From Poecilobothrus nobilitatus (Eukaryota; Arthropoda; Insecta; Diptera; Dolichopodidae): DNA of 64,000 bases. The first letter of the stretch is position 1. Every line of letters begins with the position of its first letter. The stretch covers positions 48,379,445 through 48,443,444 of the forward strand of contig OX352772.1 in NCBI GenBank assembly GCA_947095535.1. Reading direction: 5' to 3'. The notes beneath the pieces were generated by a model that saw only the letters and a list, made by a program, of their open reading frames with translations, had not been told where the DNA came from and did no database searches. The position numbers and the translations under genes were made by a program. Of the stretch, positions 40,701 through 55,700 are shown piece by piece.

Positions 40701-43700
40701 TAAATTTAAATTTCTGTTAAAATTTTTCTCCAAATTAAGAGTAAATTAATATTGTTAAGAGACATTTTAGTTAAGAGATTAAATATTTTATAGAAAACAT
40801 TTAGAAAAACAACTAGCGGTTTGAATTTCTTCTTACAAAATTAAAAACATTATACATACTTTAATTCTTAATAAAAAAAAGCCTGAAAATGCATATTTTT
40901 TTTATTGATTAAGGCTGAACTAACATGTCAGTAATCATCAGATTTTAGGCCCGTGCACTACTTCAAAACGTAAGAGAGCCTTTTTAAACAATTAATGTTA
41001 AATTTTGTTAGATTTATGACATGATGATATTGTTAGAGAATTTACCTAAATCTTGTAAAAGGAGACTACCTGAATGTTTCCATCTTTTTTTTTGACAGGT
41101 GCAATAAAAGTACTTCAAGCTTTCTATAGCGTCAATTCCTTTGCAAAATCTATCTTTAAGATCCACATGCATATATCTAATCTTCTAACTTATCTGCCGA
41201 TCAGATAATGGCATGCAACAACACCAACTAATTGCATTTTTTCAAATCTGGCAAATGAGAGTATTCTTTCTAAATTCAAATCCGGTCACGAGGCCGTGAC
41301 TGTCCTCCAGCTTGCACCTGCAAGCCAGTATTTCTTGGGCAAATAAAAGAAGTGGTATTTATAATATTCAATTTGAGAATTTGTATACGTGAATACATGG
41401 AGTGTTGGCAGATACGCTTAGATCAAGCTTTGATCCGTGCTTTGCTAGCTAATCGTTGGCTCGTCGTCTGTAATACCTTCGTGCACTAGGACAAAATTAT
41501 ATAGTTAAACCAACGTTCAAGTTGATAGTGTTCCGTATTGAGAGCAACACTTCTCGACAGCCGTCTACCACCTTAAAAATGGTAAGTTTCTCTGCTAAGG
41601 ATTTTATTAACATTTTACTATCATAGTAGAATATAATTCTGTTATCTGAAATTATCTTTACCAATGCAAGGTTAGCATCTACTTGGTTTGTCAGCGCTTC
41701 CACTTAAAAATCACTGTAATAGTCAATACAGGCTATCTTATTGAAACATGTCTGTTCAATTCCAAGACTCTAAAACTTGTTTTGCCACTCTGTGAAAATA
41801 GATAAGTGATTTTCGTTAGACCAGTCCTCTCTGCTAGGAACCATTACAGAGCATGGTTGATTTAAGTCGACTTTAAATGTAAAATGTAAATAACTTAAAT
41901 CTTAAATCTTATATCTTAATACTATTAAAATCCATGTAAGGATTTATTACGTAAACTAAAACTATATTAGATACTAAAACTGTATAACATATACAAATTT
42001 AGTTTTAGTACCTATATTGTATATATATATATATATAAATATATTTCTTCATCGACTTTAAAAAAAAAAAAACCATACAAAAAATTTGCAGTAATAGTTC
42101 TAAATTTATTAGATTTTTCTTCTTCTGCTGCCAATCCATGACTAGATGTACGGTATTTTACGAACTTGTTTCCACTTTTTTGAGAATCTTTAGCCTTAGA
42201 TCTGTTTCTCCTATATACAGTTCTTCGTTTAATTGTTTATAGCCTATAAATCAACAACAATGAAATGGACAATTAATGAACCATCTAAATAACAAAATCT
42301 AATATTATGCAATTATGTTTGCCCCTTTTATTAATTGAAAATAAATTTTTTTTTCTTGTGATTAAGATGTACATATCTATACATACATACATAATCATAG
42401 AAATTAGAACCAAATTTTAGACAGATTTATGAGTTTATTTTTCTCTTCATTATTTTTTGATTTTTAATTAGTTAAAAATTTTTTATTTACATGCATACAT
42501 ATATTTTTTGTGCATCCATTTGTAAAAATGAAACAAAAAATGTTTTTTCTCTCGCACTAATAATTTTTTTTTTATATGATACAATCCATTTGATTGTCAG
42601 TTATATGTTTATATACATTTGTGGCGTTATCAAAAAAAAAAAATCCAAAACAAAACTCAGATACAAGTGAACATTATATGAATATTCAAGTTTTTACTCT
42701 TTAAAACGGTTTATGATTCCGTATAATGATTTAAAAAAGAGAACAAATATTATTCGTATACAAGTATGTATGTAACTATATCTAAAATAAATAGAGGTCT
42801 AACCGCTTGTAAATTGTCTTCGCAAATTAGTTGCTACAATTACTTTTTTTTCTTTTGATGCAATCAAACCGTATAACAATAATTTAAGACAATTCAAGAT
42901 TTATGTAAAGGTCATACAATTGTAGCATTTCATTTTTTCTTTTTTTTTTTTTGGTGCAAAAAAAAACGAACAAAAACAAAATAAAAGTAAATGGAATCAA
43001 GTAAATTCAAGTGATGCATTTAAAATGTATATATACAAGAATATATTGTATGGTCTCTTAGTGCGAAATTTATAACAAAGTGAAAGCAATTTCTTTTTAA
43101 AATGAACAAAAATTTAACAGATCACATTTAATATTGTTTGTACAGATGTGTATGCTTTTTTTCATTGTATTTTATACAAACTGTGGAACAAGTTGTAAAC
43201 TTGAATTTTAATATTAAAATAAAATTGAATATATAAACGTTTCTCTATATAAAATAACTGGACGTGTCTTATTTAATATTAAATTATCCTTACAATAAAG
43301 AATATTTTATTTGACAAGAAAATAGGCTTTTTTTTTAATTCATATAATATATCCAATGTATACATAAATAATACTATATAATACTTAATATAATGTATTA
43401 ATATTATATATGTATTAATGTATATATTATAACGGTGTATTAAATCAGAGTAGTTTGAAAAACTGTTATTATACTATTTGTGTAAATTCAGGTAAAACTA
43501 ATATCTATTAAACTTATATATTTATATAATATATTTATCATTGCAAAATTAAATTATGTTGCACATTTGTATGCACCACAGTTTGTCTAATAAATTATCT
43601 CCATGTTTTCGCAATGCTTCCTCCATTAAAACGTCGATGACTAAATAAAGTACTTTTTAAAAAATATAGGTTATTCTAAATTTAAAAATATAAGTTTATG

Positions 43701-46700
43701 AAAAATTGTGAAACGATTTTTTAACAGGTTAAAATCTAATTTCTATTCCTAAATTCTTCATTTTCATTAATTAATATTTTGTAATTCTTTTTAACATCAA
43801 GTTAGAATTGATTGATTTTATATATCTTCTAAAGAACTATCTTTAATATTTATCTTACAGATATCCTTAAAAATATTTTTAAACTATAATTTGCGCTTTT
43901 ATTCGTTTAATTATAGTTAGCCAAACTTCTTTTCAAAATTGTTTTATGATAATTTCTATTTGATACATTTGATTTTAAGTTTTTCAATACCATTGCAACA
44001 TCTTAATATCTAATAAATACTTATGACTAATTCAATTAGAAATATTTCATAATCATCAACATCATTAATTATTAATTAGTATCAGTAACTTAAGATTAAG
44101 GTTAAGTATACGTTTAGACGTTCTACAAAATTCATCTGTGTTGCAGATTACTTTTATTGTTAGCACATCTCTTTTTCTAGAAAATCCAACAATTGTAAAC
44201 TGTAAGTCCTTTTCACGTGGGTCATCACTTTTCCCTATGTGGGTCCACTTTTTCCTATGTGGGTCATCATCCAGCCAATAAAAGAAATGTCTTATATTCT
44301 TGTACAAAAGCTACAGCCGAGTAATTAACGACTTAGTGAAATAATGATTCCAGAACTTAAGCTTAGTTAAATATGAATAATAAATGACTTAATGGATGCC
44401 CTATGCTCTTTATAGGAGTGGAAAAGAAAAAGAAAAAAATGTGGATCATCATAACTTTTTTTATAATTTTTATTACATATTTATACATATTTATGTCTGA
44501 CCGACAAATGACACTTAAATCATTGCTTTTCAGACCATAGATTTTGTGTTTAAACTCTGGTTAAATCATATCAAAATAAATAATGAAACAATGGCAAATG
44601 AGAAAGAGTGTATAGTTGGCTTCATCAACCCTTGTATAGCCGTACAAACATAAGTTATGCTGTTAACATAAATATATTAATCATCTTTTACAAAATCTTA
44701 GATACCTGAGTTAATTAAGTATTTCGAGATCTATTTATTTAAATTTTGAGATTGTATCATAGTTATTCGAACCAGCTGCTCTAAACATATCAAAATTGTA
44801 CAGAAGTCGTTGGCATAAAACTTAAATTCTTTTGACAAGATTTTAATTATCTCAGCTTATATAACTAGTTAGTTTAGATCGTATATAAAAAAAAAAGTTA
44901 TATGACAGCTACCCGAATCTGCTACTGCTAGAGCAAGAAAATTAGCATAAATCATTCACATAAGACTTAACCTTTTTTCACAAAATTTAAGTCATGTAAC
45001 TTCAATAGACACTAAGTTATTTTACATTAAGAAAGAAGTTGTAGACCAGCTACTTGAACACGTCGTTCCAACTTGCTCAATTTCAATGACGCAACTAACA
45101 ATATTACAAAAATGAAATGGTAAATATTCGGAAGCTTATCCCCATTATTTTTAAACTTATCTTGCGGACAGGAGGACAGGCGTACATCGATTAAATCAAT
45201 TAAGAATTCAATTCTGAACTTGAATATAATAATATATACTTTGTCATATTTATCGCGTTTCTTTTATGATGTCATACACATATAATGGCAAATTATGTAA
45301 AACGTAAAGAAACGTAAATGTAAATGATATGATTACAAGTTCGAACGTATAGTTCTTAGGGTATAATTAATAGAGAGTATAGAGTATTATGATTGTAACT
45401 GCATCTTAGCGAAACAGTTCTCAAAATTGGTGATCAGTTATTAGAACCAGCCACACAATATTCTTCATAATGTTTAACAATTATTTAAATTTGCCACAAT
45501 TATTTTAATCATGTTTATTTTTTTTTATATTTAGTTTAAATATTATTATTTTAAATTTTATTCACTTTAAATTAAAGTAATGTTATAACTGTTACTGTTT
45601 TAAAAAATAACCATTTATAATATGTATAAGTAATTTCTTTTACTCTCCAAACTAGTTTTCAAAATAATAAATAAAAGAAAAAAAATTTAATTTATTTTAT
45701 ACAACATAAGTCAATTTTATAGATAATCAAAAGGTGAAAAGAATGCATATATTGCATGTTACCTGTTTTTTTATTTTTATTTTTTTTTTGGTATTCAAAA
45801 ATAGGATTATTGTCAAGATTACAAAAATATAACATGTTATTAAAATTGAAATATTTAAATTGCACTTCCTTTTTTTTTTTTCTTCTATTCTGTCAAATAA
45901 AAAAAATAATTTACATGTTATTTTATAAGAAAATTTACTTAATGTCTAATTTGAAATGTATTGTCGGATACACATCAAGTATATACAGTAGATTATGTAG
46001 TAACAAGAAAATCTATTATTCATTATGATCTATATTCATACAAGTATCTAAAGATTTTTTTTTTTTCTGTCTAAAATGTTTAAAGCAGGAAATATAATCT
46101 GGTAAATTAATACATCACATTTTAATTTAGTATAAGTCAAAAATTTTTTTTTTTAATTGACATTCCTTGTATGTATATATGTATGTAATACAATATCTTA
46201 CTTTTCAATACTTATTAGCTAAAAATTATCACTGATTATTCTCCTATAGAGATTAAATTATTATAAAGTCAATATACGATTTAAGATAAAATGGTTTTTA
46301 TTCAAATGCATTATTGCTATTCAAACTTCAATTATTTATTTTAACATTTTTTAAGATAGTCCCATATATCACATGTTTCGAACCATGATCATGTCAAACA
46401 AAAAATTCTGATTCTATTAAACATTCATTATCATAGTGGATAACATTCTAACTTTTTTGACTTTTTTTGATATATATAGATACTTTTAACTAATTATCTT
46501 TTTTTTTTTTAATTTATTCCTCTGCCACATAAATATGAGAAGGCTGTGTAATTGCCTTTTACTTTCCAGGTGTGGCTATAAACAGCGGAAGAGGGAATTA
46601 TTCTAACGACGTGTGTCAGATTCGAACTCACACTCTCTCTATGTACACAGACACAGCATATTTCGTAAGGTCTTATCAAATAAGCCACCGAGACCCTTAA

Positions 46701-49700
46701 TTATTTGTTTATTTTTAACAAGAATTTTTTTAATGTTACCAATAACAGTAAAATGATTAATTCCTGCAGCTCATAAATTGTTTTTTTTTTGTTTTTTTTT
46801 TGTTATTGATTAAAACTGAGCGAACACATCAGTAATCATTATAGACTTTAAATTCGTATTGTGCCTTCAAAAATTGTATTGGCAATCAAGATGATTTACG
46901 AACTATGTGATAATATACGAACTATGTGATAAATATATGTGATAATATTAAGTCCGCACTGTCATGATTAATAAAACCTTTACTAACCAGCTACTGAGAT
47001 CCACCTGTAAATTGTGTTGGGTCTCAGTAACTGCATGTACATTGTTGCGTAATTTAAAATTTTATAATGAAAATTCATTTCTGCAAAACCAAAAGTAATC
47101 ATTTTAATTCTCAATAGGAAAATAAAAACCATTTCCCAGAAACTATTTTGATTAATAATTTACTTCAAAGCATTTTGTATATAGCGGATAAAATGTGAGA
47201 CATTCCAAGTGCTTTTAAGAAATTGAAATTTTAATTCGTTTTAATCTATACCGTTAGTAAGTATTTATAATAATTTTTAAAGAAAAGTATATATACGTCT
47301 ATTATTTATATTATATAATTATACTATTTAATATAACTATTGATTTAATTAAATAAATTTTTATAGGTTCAAAAGATTGAAATACTATAGTTATAAAGTC
47401 TTTTTAAAATTCCCAGAGGTTTTTTTTTTTTTATTATTTTATTTTAAGAGATCCGATTACAATAGTACAGAGTTACACTATATAGTATTATTAATTTTTA
47501 TTCATATTCAAATATTTTATAGTTTCCGCCATTTAATATATTTTTATAAAGAAAACCACAATTTAAAGGAGAAGATAGAAAAGAAAAGTACTCAAAATAA
47601 ATAAATAAATATATAAATTAACATTAATTAACATTAAAAACCTTATAAAAAAAAATATAAATGAAAGAAAAAAATAATTTTGTATTATATAAAAAATTTT
47701 AAAAATTAATTGTGTGGTTTTAATCATATTTAAGGAAACGATATTAAAAATATTTTTTATATTAATATTAATAATATTTAATTAAAATTTCTTATTTTTT
47801 TCATATACATTTTATATATTATATTTTCGAAGAATTTCGAAAATAACTTTTGGAAGTTTTAAAAACTAATAATTGTCTATTCCAAGTGCAATCTTTCATA
47901 CCGGTCTTTCTTTTGTAAGATGTATTTTATACAAAAAAAAAAAAACCTTTGTAAAATCCTTAGAATACAAATAATTTTGTAGAAAAGAAACTTTTTTTTT
48001 TTGCCTTTCTCATTCAGTTTCAGTTATGCAGCAAACGCGCGCCTAAAATATAGTCCAACATTTTTAGTCATTTAACACTGGATTCTGTTCTACACGGATT
48101 AAATTTTTTTTTCCTTTTCACTTCTATAAGAAACATCGACTAAGGTTCTATGATTAGGGTTCAGTTTCTAGATTCATTATAGTTTTACAAAGCTGTTTTC
48201 AGCTGATTACTCGGCTGCAACATGAATCCCATTATAACTATTTTATTTTAGTTTAAATTAATATTTAAAGCTAAACTTGACATTTTTTATAGAAGATTCT
48301 ATATACATTCAGTTTCGTTTTAGTCTTTTAGAAGTTTAAAAAGTATTTAACGTCGTTTTATTATATAGAAATAGTCTAGGTGTTTAAATATTTAAATTAT
48401 AATTGTGGCATTACAATTTAATATCAGTTGTCTGGCTAAAAAAAATTATTTTTTTTTTTCGATTAAAGTATCAGAACAAAGAAGTTTGTTCAAAAAAAAA
48501 ACTAATTTTATATGAATTAAAGAATTTTCTATTTTGACAATTTTATACAAACAATTAAATTATACCCAAAAATAATTATTTTTGATGTATCTACAATTAA
48601 CGTATTTGTTTCACTCTTTATACGCTGCCTTTACACAGCCTACCAAACAGTATCCACCATGAAATCTTTTCTCTGTTTTAACTAATATTTATGTCTTCTT
48701 TTTATTTTGATACCTGCTCAATTATTGTAGAACAATTATTTGACATTTGAATTCGTATAGAAAGCGAAAAAAAAATAGTTAGCATCTTTTTTACAATTGT
48801 GAAACGAGTGTGTTTATTGTGGCATTTTGACAGCTGGTTGCGTATAGAGAGCGAATAAAAGTGTTCATTGTATTATATATGGAGCTTCGAAATTTTTTAT
48901 AAATTTATAATTAATCAATAATTATTAATAATTTTTTATATTCTTGTAACATAAACTTAAATTAGAGTAATATGTATTTAATTACATTTAATTCTAAATT
49001 AGGTTTTGAAAACTCTAACATAATAGTGCACAGATTGCATTTTAATGCATTTATTTTAACATTTATCAGCAGATTTATATATTATTTAAAAAAAACTTAA
49101 AGTGAATGAACCTATACTAAATTTAATAAATAAGCATTTTAATTTATAATTAAATGGTCATTATTAATGTATAAAATTAATAATACAATAGGTATATACA
49201 TATATGAGTTTGTGATTCCCAGCTAAAAATGACTCATTTTTTTGACATGTGTTTTTAATCTTAAACATGTGATTTTAATCAAAAATTTTTGAAATTGTTG
49301 TCAAGAAGAAAATTTAAATTCTCAAAATCACAATGGGGAAATTAATGAAAATTCTAATGCGGCGAGGACAAATAATTAAAAATTAATCGTCGTTAGTGCT
49401 AAAGACATTTTTAAGTCAATTATTAAAAATTTTTCAAATTATTTATTTTTAAAAAAAATACTTTCACATTTGATATTGTGGAAAAAAAAAATTATTGAAA
49501 ACAATTTTAGAAAGTCATTTTATTGTAAATTACTGGAATGATGTAAGTTTTTTTTCCACTTTTTTCCCAAAATTTTACATTATTTTTGTAGTTTTTTTAC
49601 TTTCATTCAAAATTGAAATTATTGAAATTAAATTATCAACTTTAAATTAATTGTTCTGAAATGTTTATAGAAATTATTAAGTATTTCCTGACAAAAATAT

Positions 49701-52700
49701 AATTTTTATTTTTCTTTTCAATATTAATATAAAAATCATCCATCTGTCTAATAGTTTTCTTATGTTTTCAAAAAAATAATATAAGATATTATTGATTGAG
49801 TTTTTATTTTAATAATTGTATAATTTAATATAATTTTTTATAATTTTTGATGAATTAAGAAAAAATTAAATGAAAATTGCCCGAAAGTATGCAAATTTTT
49901 AAAAAAAAAATAAAAAACAGATTCTAGGGGGTGGGCGTGTGGCGTATTAACCGAAGGAGTGTGTGTTCGATCCCTGCACAAGTCTTAAATGTGTTTTTTC
50001 TTTACATACCCCCCTTATGACCAAATATGATTTAAATATATTGTATATAATATAAAAAAATAAATAATATTAGTATATAATTTAATAATAGTATAAAAAC
50101 CTATAAAGGCCTTGGTAGCCGATGGTTCAATTATATTGCATTACATTTATGTATGTAATATTAATATAAATAAATAAATAATAAAATGGGGGCGTCGGTG
50201 ACTTAGTGGTTAAACAGACCAGGTGGTCAATTAACCGAGTGAGTGTGGGTTCAAATCCTGTACAGGTAGCAAGTTTTATTAATTTAAAACAAATCCGCCT
50301 TGCTACCAAATATAGTGTAAATATATATGATATATAATATAAACAAAATAAATAATATTGGTGTATAATTTAATAATAGTAATCGACCTATAATGGCTTT
50401 GTAGCCGATGGTTACGTAATATTGTAATATACATATGTGATTTGTAATATTAATATAAATAAATAAATAAAAATAATACAATAAAGCCCTCGGCTAACCT
50501 TACTGGACGTATATTAATCGAAGCATTTCGATTTCAAATTCTCCACAGATTCTGCAAGCATTTATAATTGAAATCAATTTTGCAATTTTTCTTAAGATAT
50601 ATTTAAAAAACAAGGATAATAAATAAAAAATAAATAACAAATTTATGATTTTAAATTAAAACAAGATGTAAAATATTAAAGAATTCTAGCCAATATATAG
50701 TAACGATTAAAAGATCCTGATGCAACCTGTGAAAACTAAAGATTTTAAAAATATGAAAAATTTTAAATCTGAAATTTTTTAAAAAATATTCAAAACTTTA
50801 TTTTCAAAATAATGAAATGTTTTTTTTTTTTGTTATATTATAAAATTGCAAAAATGTTACAATAAAAAAAAAACAAAATATCACATACGTATAAGATTTT
50901 CTTTTTAATGGTTCAGTTCAGTTTTGATCTACAAATTTAACATTATTCAAAATAAAAGATTTAGGCTTTAAAATTTAATAATATTGAATGAATAAAAAAT
51001 TTTTCTAATTAACTTAATAAATTATTTATTTCCATTATATCTCATTTTATTTTTATATGTATGAACACAACTTCCTAAAAATGTACATTTTTCCAATCCA
51101 TAATTTAAACACTGACTTATATTTTAAAAACAAAAAAAAAATGCTTATCAATGATTTTTTTTTTCGTTTTATAAATGAAAAAAAAAAAAGAATATTTCCG
51201 AAAATAAAAAAAAAATTTCAGGTTCAATAATTTTATTATATACTTACCTACAATAATTAAATTCATAAAATTAAAAAGAAAAAACAAAAAATTAATTTTC
51301 GACCATTATACACTATAAAAAATTTTTAGTTTTTAAATTAATTTGATTCTTTTCTTTTTTTTTTTTTTTTTTTTAATTTCCAAAATTAAATTTCAATTAA
51401 ACAAAGTAGAATTAAACTGATAAAATGAAAAATCAAATACGATTTTCAAAAAAAAAATTTTTTTTTAATGGTTAAATGATTTAAACGGATTCGTACATAT
51501 TATTATATCTATAATACCGCGTATCATTTAAAATTTTATTTTACTCTTTTTTTTTTTTTTTTTTATGACAATTGAAATGATTGCATTTCCGGTGCTGATC
51601 AACCTCTCTCCTTTTCTCTCTACTCTAAGCTTCTCTATACTTTGTATACAATATACTCTACTTATAATTAAACACGCACATTTTATTGAATAAATATCTG
51701 AGAATTCAGGGTATTCCCCTGATTATGTCTTATGTTGTGTGTATGTTGTGCACGATTTTAATAATTAATAAGAAGAAAATATAAAATATGTATTAATTAA
51801 ATATAGGTATTCAAAGTATATTACTATGTACAAACTATTTTTTTTGCTTTTTTTTTATGTATATTTTAAAAAAATTGTATTTAAAAAAGAGAAAGAGATA
51901 ATAAGAATTATTTTATTATCAATTTATTAAAAGTAAACATTTTGTATGTAACAAAAAACAAAAAAAAAAAAAACATAACGAAACAAAAATAAAACAAACA
52001 ACATAATATTCACTAAAAAATTCAGTTGAATTCAACTTTGCTAAGTTTGCAATTATAAATACAATATATTTTACTCTTACAAAATAGAGGTTAGATTAAA
52101 AATTGTACAAAATGGAAAAGCAATAACAAACAAAGAAAAAAAGAAACATAAGAATAGAAAGAGAAAAAAAATATATATGCTAACTTTACAATTTATTTGA
52201 AAAAAAAACAAAAAAAACCAAAAAAACGAAAAAGAAAAGAAAAAGAAAATAAAATTTTTATATTTTGAATTTATTTAAACATGAAAAAAAATCGCTTCAG
52301 GTTTTTTATTTTGTTTTTTCTTTTTTTTTTTTTTTGTACAATATTTTTAAAACATTGCATTGCACAACATAAGTACACAATCAGACAAACACATTTATAT
52401 ATTAAATATTTTTTTAGTATAAGTTTTGAATTTTAAAAATTAACTTCTTTGTTTTTTTTTTTATTTTTTTTTCGTTCAATTTCAGCGAACAAGAAAGCTA
52501 AATTATTGAATGGATCTTCAGTCGGGCATAATCAACAGAAGCAGCAACAACAGCACCAACAGCAACAGCAACAACGTCATAAACAAACTATTAATAAAAA
52601 TCTTAATAATAATAATAATAATATTAACAATAACAATAATAATAATAATTCAATTTCGGAATTATATTCATCACATCATTTTCAAAATCAATCACAACAA

Positions 52701-55700
52701 CAATTACAACAAAAACAACATTTTCAACAAAATAATCAACAAGATACAAATAATAATAATATAAATAATTCATTTTTACATTTATCTGGTAATAATAGTG
52801 GTAGTGACGGTAGTAGTGATTATCAACCATCAAATTATTCACATATCGGTTATGAACGTCCAAATTCACGTCCTGGTGGACCAAATTTAGTTAATAAACA
52901 ATTAGTATTACCATTTGTACCACCAAGTTTTCCAAATAAATCACCAGATGGTATAACACATTTAATAAAACCATCAGAATATTTAAAAAGTATTAGCGAT
53001 AAACGATCTTGTACATCATCAGCTAGGTAAGAATTTTTTTTTTTTTTTATTTTATATTAAAATAAAATAATAAAATATTAATTAAAAATATAAAAAAAAA
53101 AACTTTTAAAAATTATAAAAAATTTGAAAAAAATAAAAAAAAAAAACAAAATTAATTATTTAATTAATACAAAATAAAGTTGAAATTAAAATGAAAAAAA
53201 TAATTAAGTGTTAAATTATGTTAAATGTTTAAATGTTATTTTAAATAATTGGGTTGGAAAATTTAAAAAAAAAAAACAAATACAAAAATAAAAAATAAAA
53301 AAATACAAATATAATATAAAAAGATTTTTCAAGATTAACTTTAAATGTTAAATAGTGCTTAATATTTATTTATTTTTTTTTTTTTGTTTTTCTGTTTATA
53401 TTAATTCAAATAAATAAATAATTAAAATAAAAATATAAAATAAAAAATAAAAAAAAAATTAAAACAATTGAATAAAATTGATAAATAAATTCGCATTAAT
53501 AAATTTAAACTTTCTATTTTAAATTGAGTTTTTTTTTTTTTTTTAATTAAGTTGTGATTTTTCTGAATTAAAATCAAATTTTTTAAAATTAAATTGTGAC
53601 TTTTCTGAATTAAATTCAGATTTTTTTAAATTAAATTGTGACTTTTCTGAATTAAAATCAAATATTTTTAAATAAAATTGAGACTTTTCTGAATTAAATT
53701 CAGTTTTTTTTTTTAAATTAAATTATAACTTTTCTGAATTAAATTCAGGTCTTTTTTTAAATTAAATTGAAATTTTTAAATTATTAAATTGTGTTTTGTG
53801 AAAAAAATTATTAATTGACTATAGAAATGGAACTTGAGTATTACAAATATTAAAAAATATAAAATCTCAATTTAAATTTAAAACTTATCAGTATATTTTT
53901 ATTTATTATTTATTTATTTTGTAAATATATGTGAACAATGACAAAATATGGTGCTAGACATTATATAAGTTTATTTTTTCGTAATTACTATGGAGGGTAT
54001 TTTTTAATGCAAAAAGTTTATTATAATTTATAACGGTTTAAATCTAAAAGTACAGTTTTTTTTTAAAAAAACAATGTTAATCTGCATAGTTTAATAGATG
54101 AGAAATCCCCAGCTATAATAATATTATCAATAAATTTATTTAATTTAATAAACAAAAAATAATAACTATTGTAACACGGTAACGGCATTTTATTTTATTC
54201 CACCTTTAAGCATATTTTTTTAAAGAATTTTTAATTTGAAATTCTAAAGTTCTATGTTCAATGTTTTGATTTGGTTTAAGTAACGGAATAAAAAAAATTA
54301 TTTCTTGAAGCTCACGAAATTATAGTTATATTTTTTACGAAATTTATTAGGGATCTTCGCATTAGTGTGCAAACTATAGTCTTGCATCGGAAGGTTTGAG
54401 AAAATTTTTTTTTGTTGTTGTTGCTTTGTTGTAAATTGTTTTTTCATGTATAAAAAATATACACTAGAGGATCAGTACATATTTTTCCTAGACTAAAATA
54501 TCATTTACCTTCACCCTATTGCATATTTATTTGCTCAAAGAAATTAACTCGAGGATAGTTTTTGAAGTTAATTGGAATGAGTCATTCATTTTAAGAATTT
54601 ATTTGGTTTTGGTTTTGGAATTTATTGGGAGTGCATCAAATAAAAATGACATATTCGACTAAATAAACTATAAAAATGTTTTAAAAATTTTTTTTGGCAT
54701 TTTTTTGTGAAAAATAAATATTTATTCAAATATGTAATAATATAATGTACCAAATAGATGCCAACTGACATTTTTTAAAAATACCAATCAACATTTCTGG
54801 AAAGATACCAGTAAACGTTTCTCTAAACCAATCAACATATCATGTCATGCGTAATTTTTTAGTTTGCAATTTATATTTTACAACGAGTTGTTCACGTAAA
54901 GTAGGAAATTTTTCCTTCGATGAAAAATCAATACTTTATGTAATACTATATTTACTTAAAACTTTTTATAGTTTACTTCCAGTATAAAACACCTTTTCAT
55001 TTATATATAATATCATTTATATAATATGTAAGTTTTTTACTTTAACTGAAAACTTTTTTACATTAAGTGAATATTTTGTACTTCAAGTAAAGACATTTTT
55101 ATTTTAAATGAAGAATCTTTACTTCAATAATTTATAATTTATAAAATATTTAATATACATATATTTAATTTACGTAATACACATACATATATATATTTGA
55201 ATATGATATTTATGTATATACATACATGTATTTTATGTGAATTTTTTTTTACTTTTAACATTTATTACAAATGTCTTCAAAATTTTTACTCAAAGTAAAA
55301 ATGCCTTCATTAAAAATAAAAAAAAGTCTTCATTTAAAGTAAAAATGTCTTCAGTTAAAGTAAAAATTTTATATGTACATATTTGGATAAAAGTCAAGAT
55401 TTAGTTAACAGAGAATTCAAAAAATGCTTCAAATATATTTCGCATTTAAAAATCTAAAAATTATAATTAAAAAACAATTAATTACGATTTGATCAAATAA
55501 ACATTGAAAAATTTAAAAATACAATTATACTAAAAAGTGTTTTATTTGAATAAATTAATATAAATATTTAAAAAAAAACAAATATTTAATTTAAAACGGA
55601 AAAGTTAAATAGCATTAAACGCATGATAGCAAAAACATGAACTCCATTAATAACAAAAAAATGAAAAATATATAAATATTTAATAAATATAAAAATAAAG

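Noticed and set aside
50187..50275. Functional tRNA gene in the 49.9-50.6 kb array
   Set aside because: Three degenerate heads in tandem with AT-rich bodies indicate repeats, not tRNA genes.
52624..52884. Minus-strand ORF of 86 residues rich in Tyr/Val/Asn
   Set aside because: It is the antisense of the Gln/Asn-rich forked exon; the open frame follows from the repeat codons.
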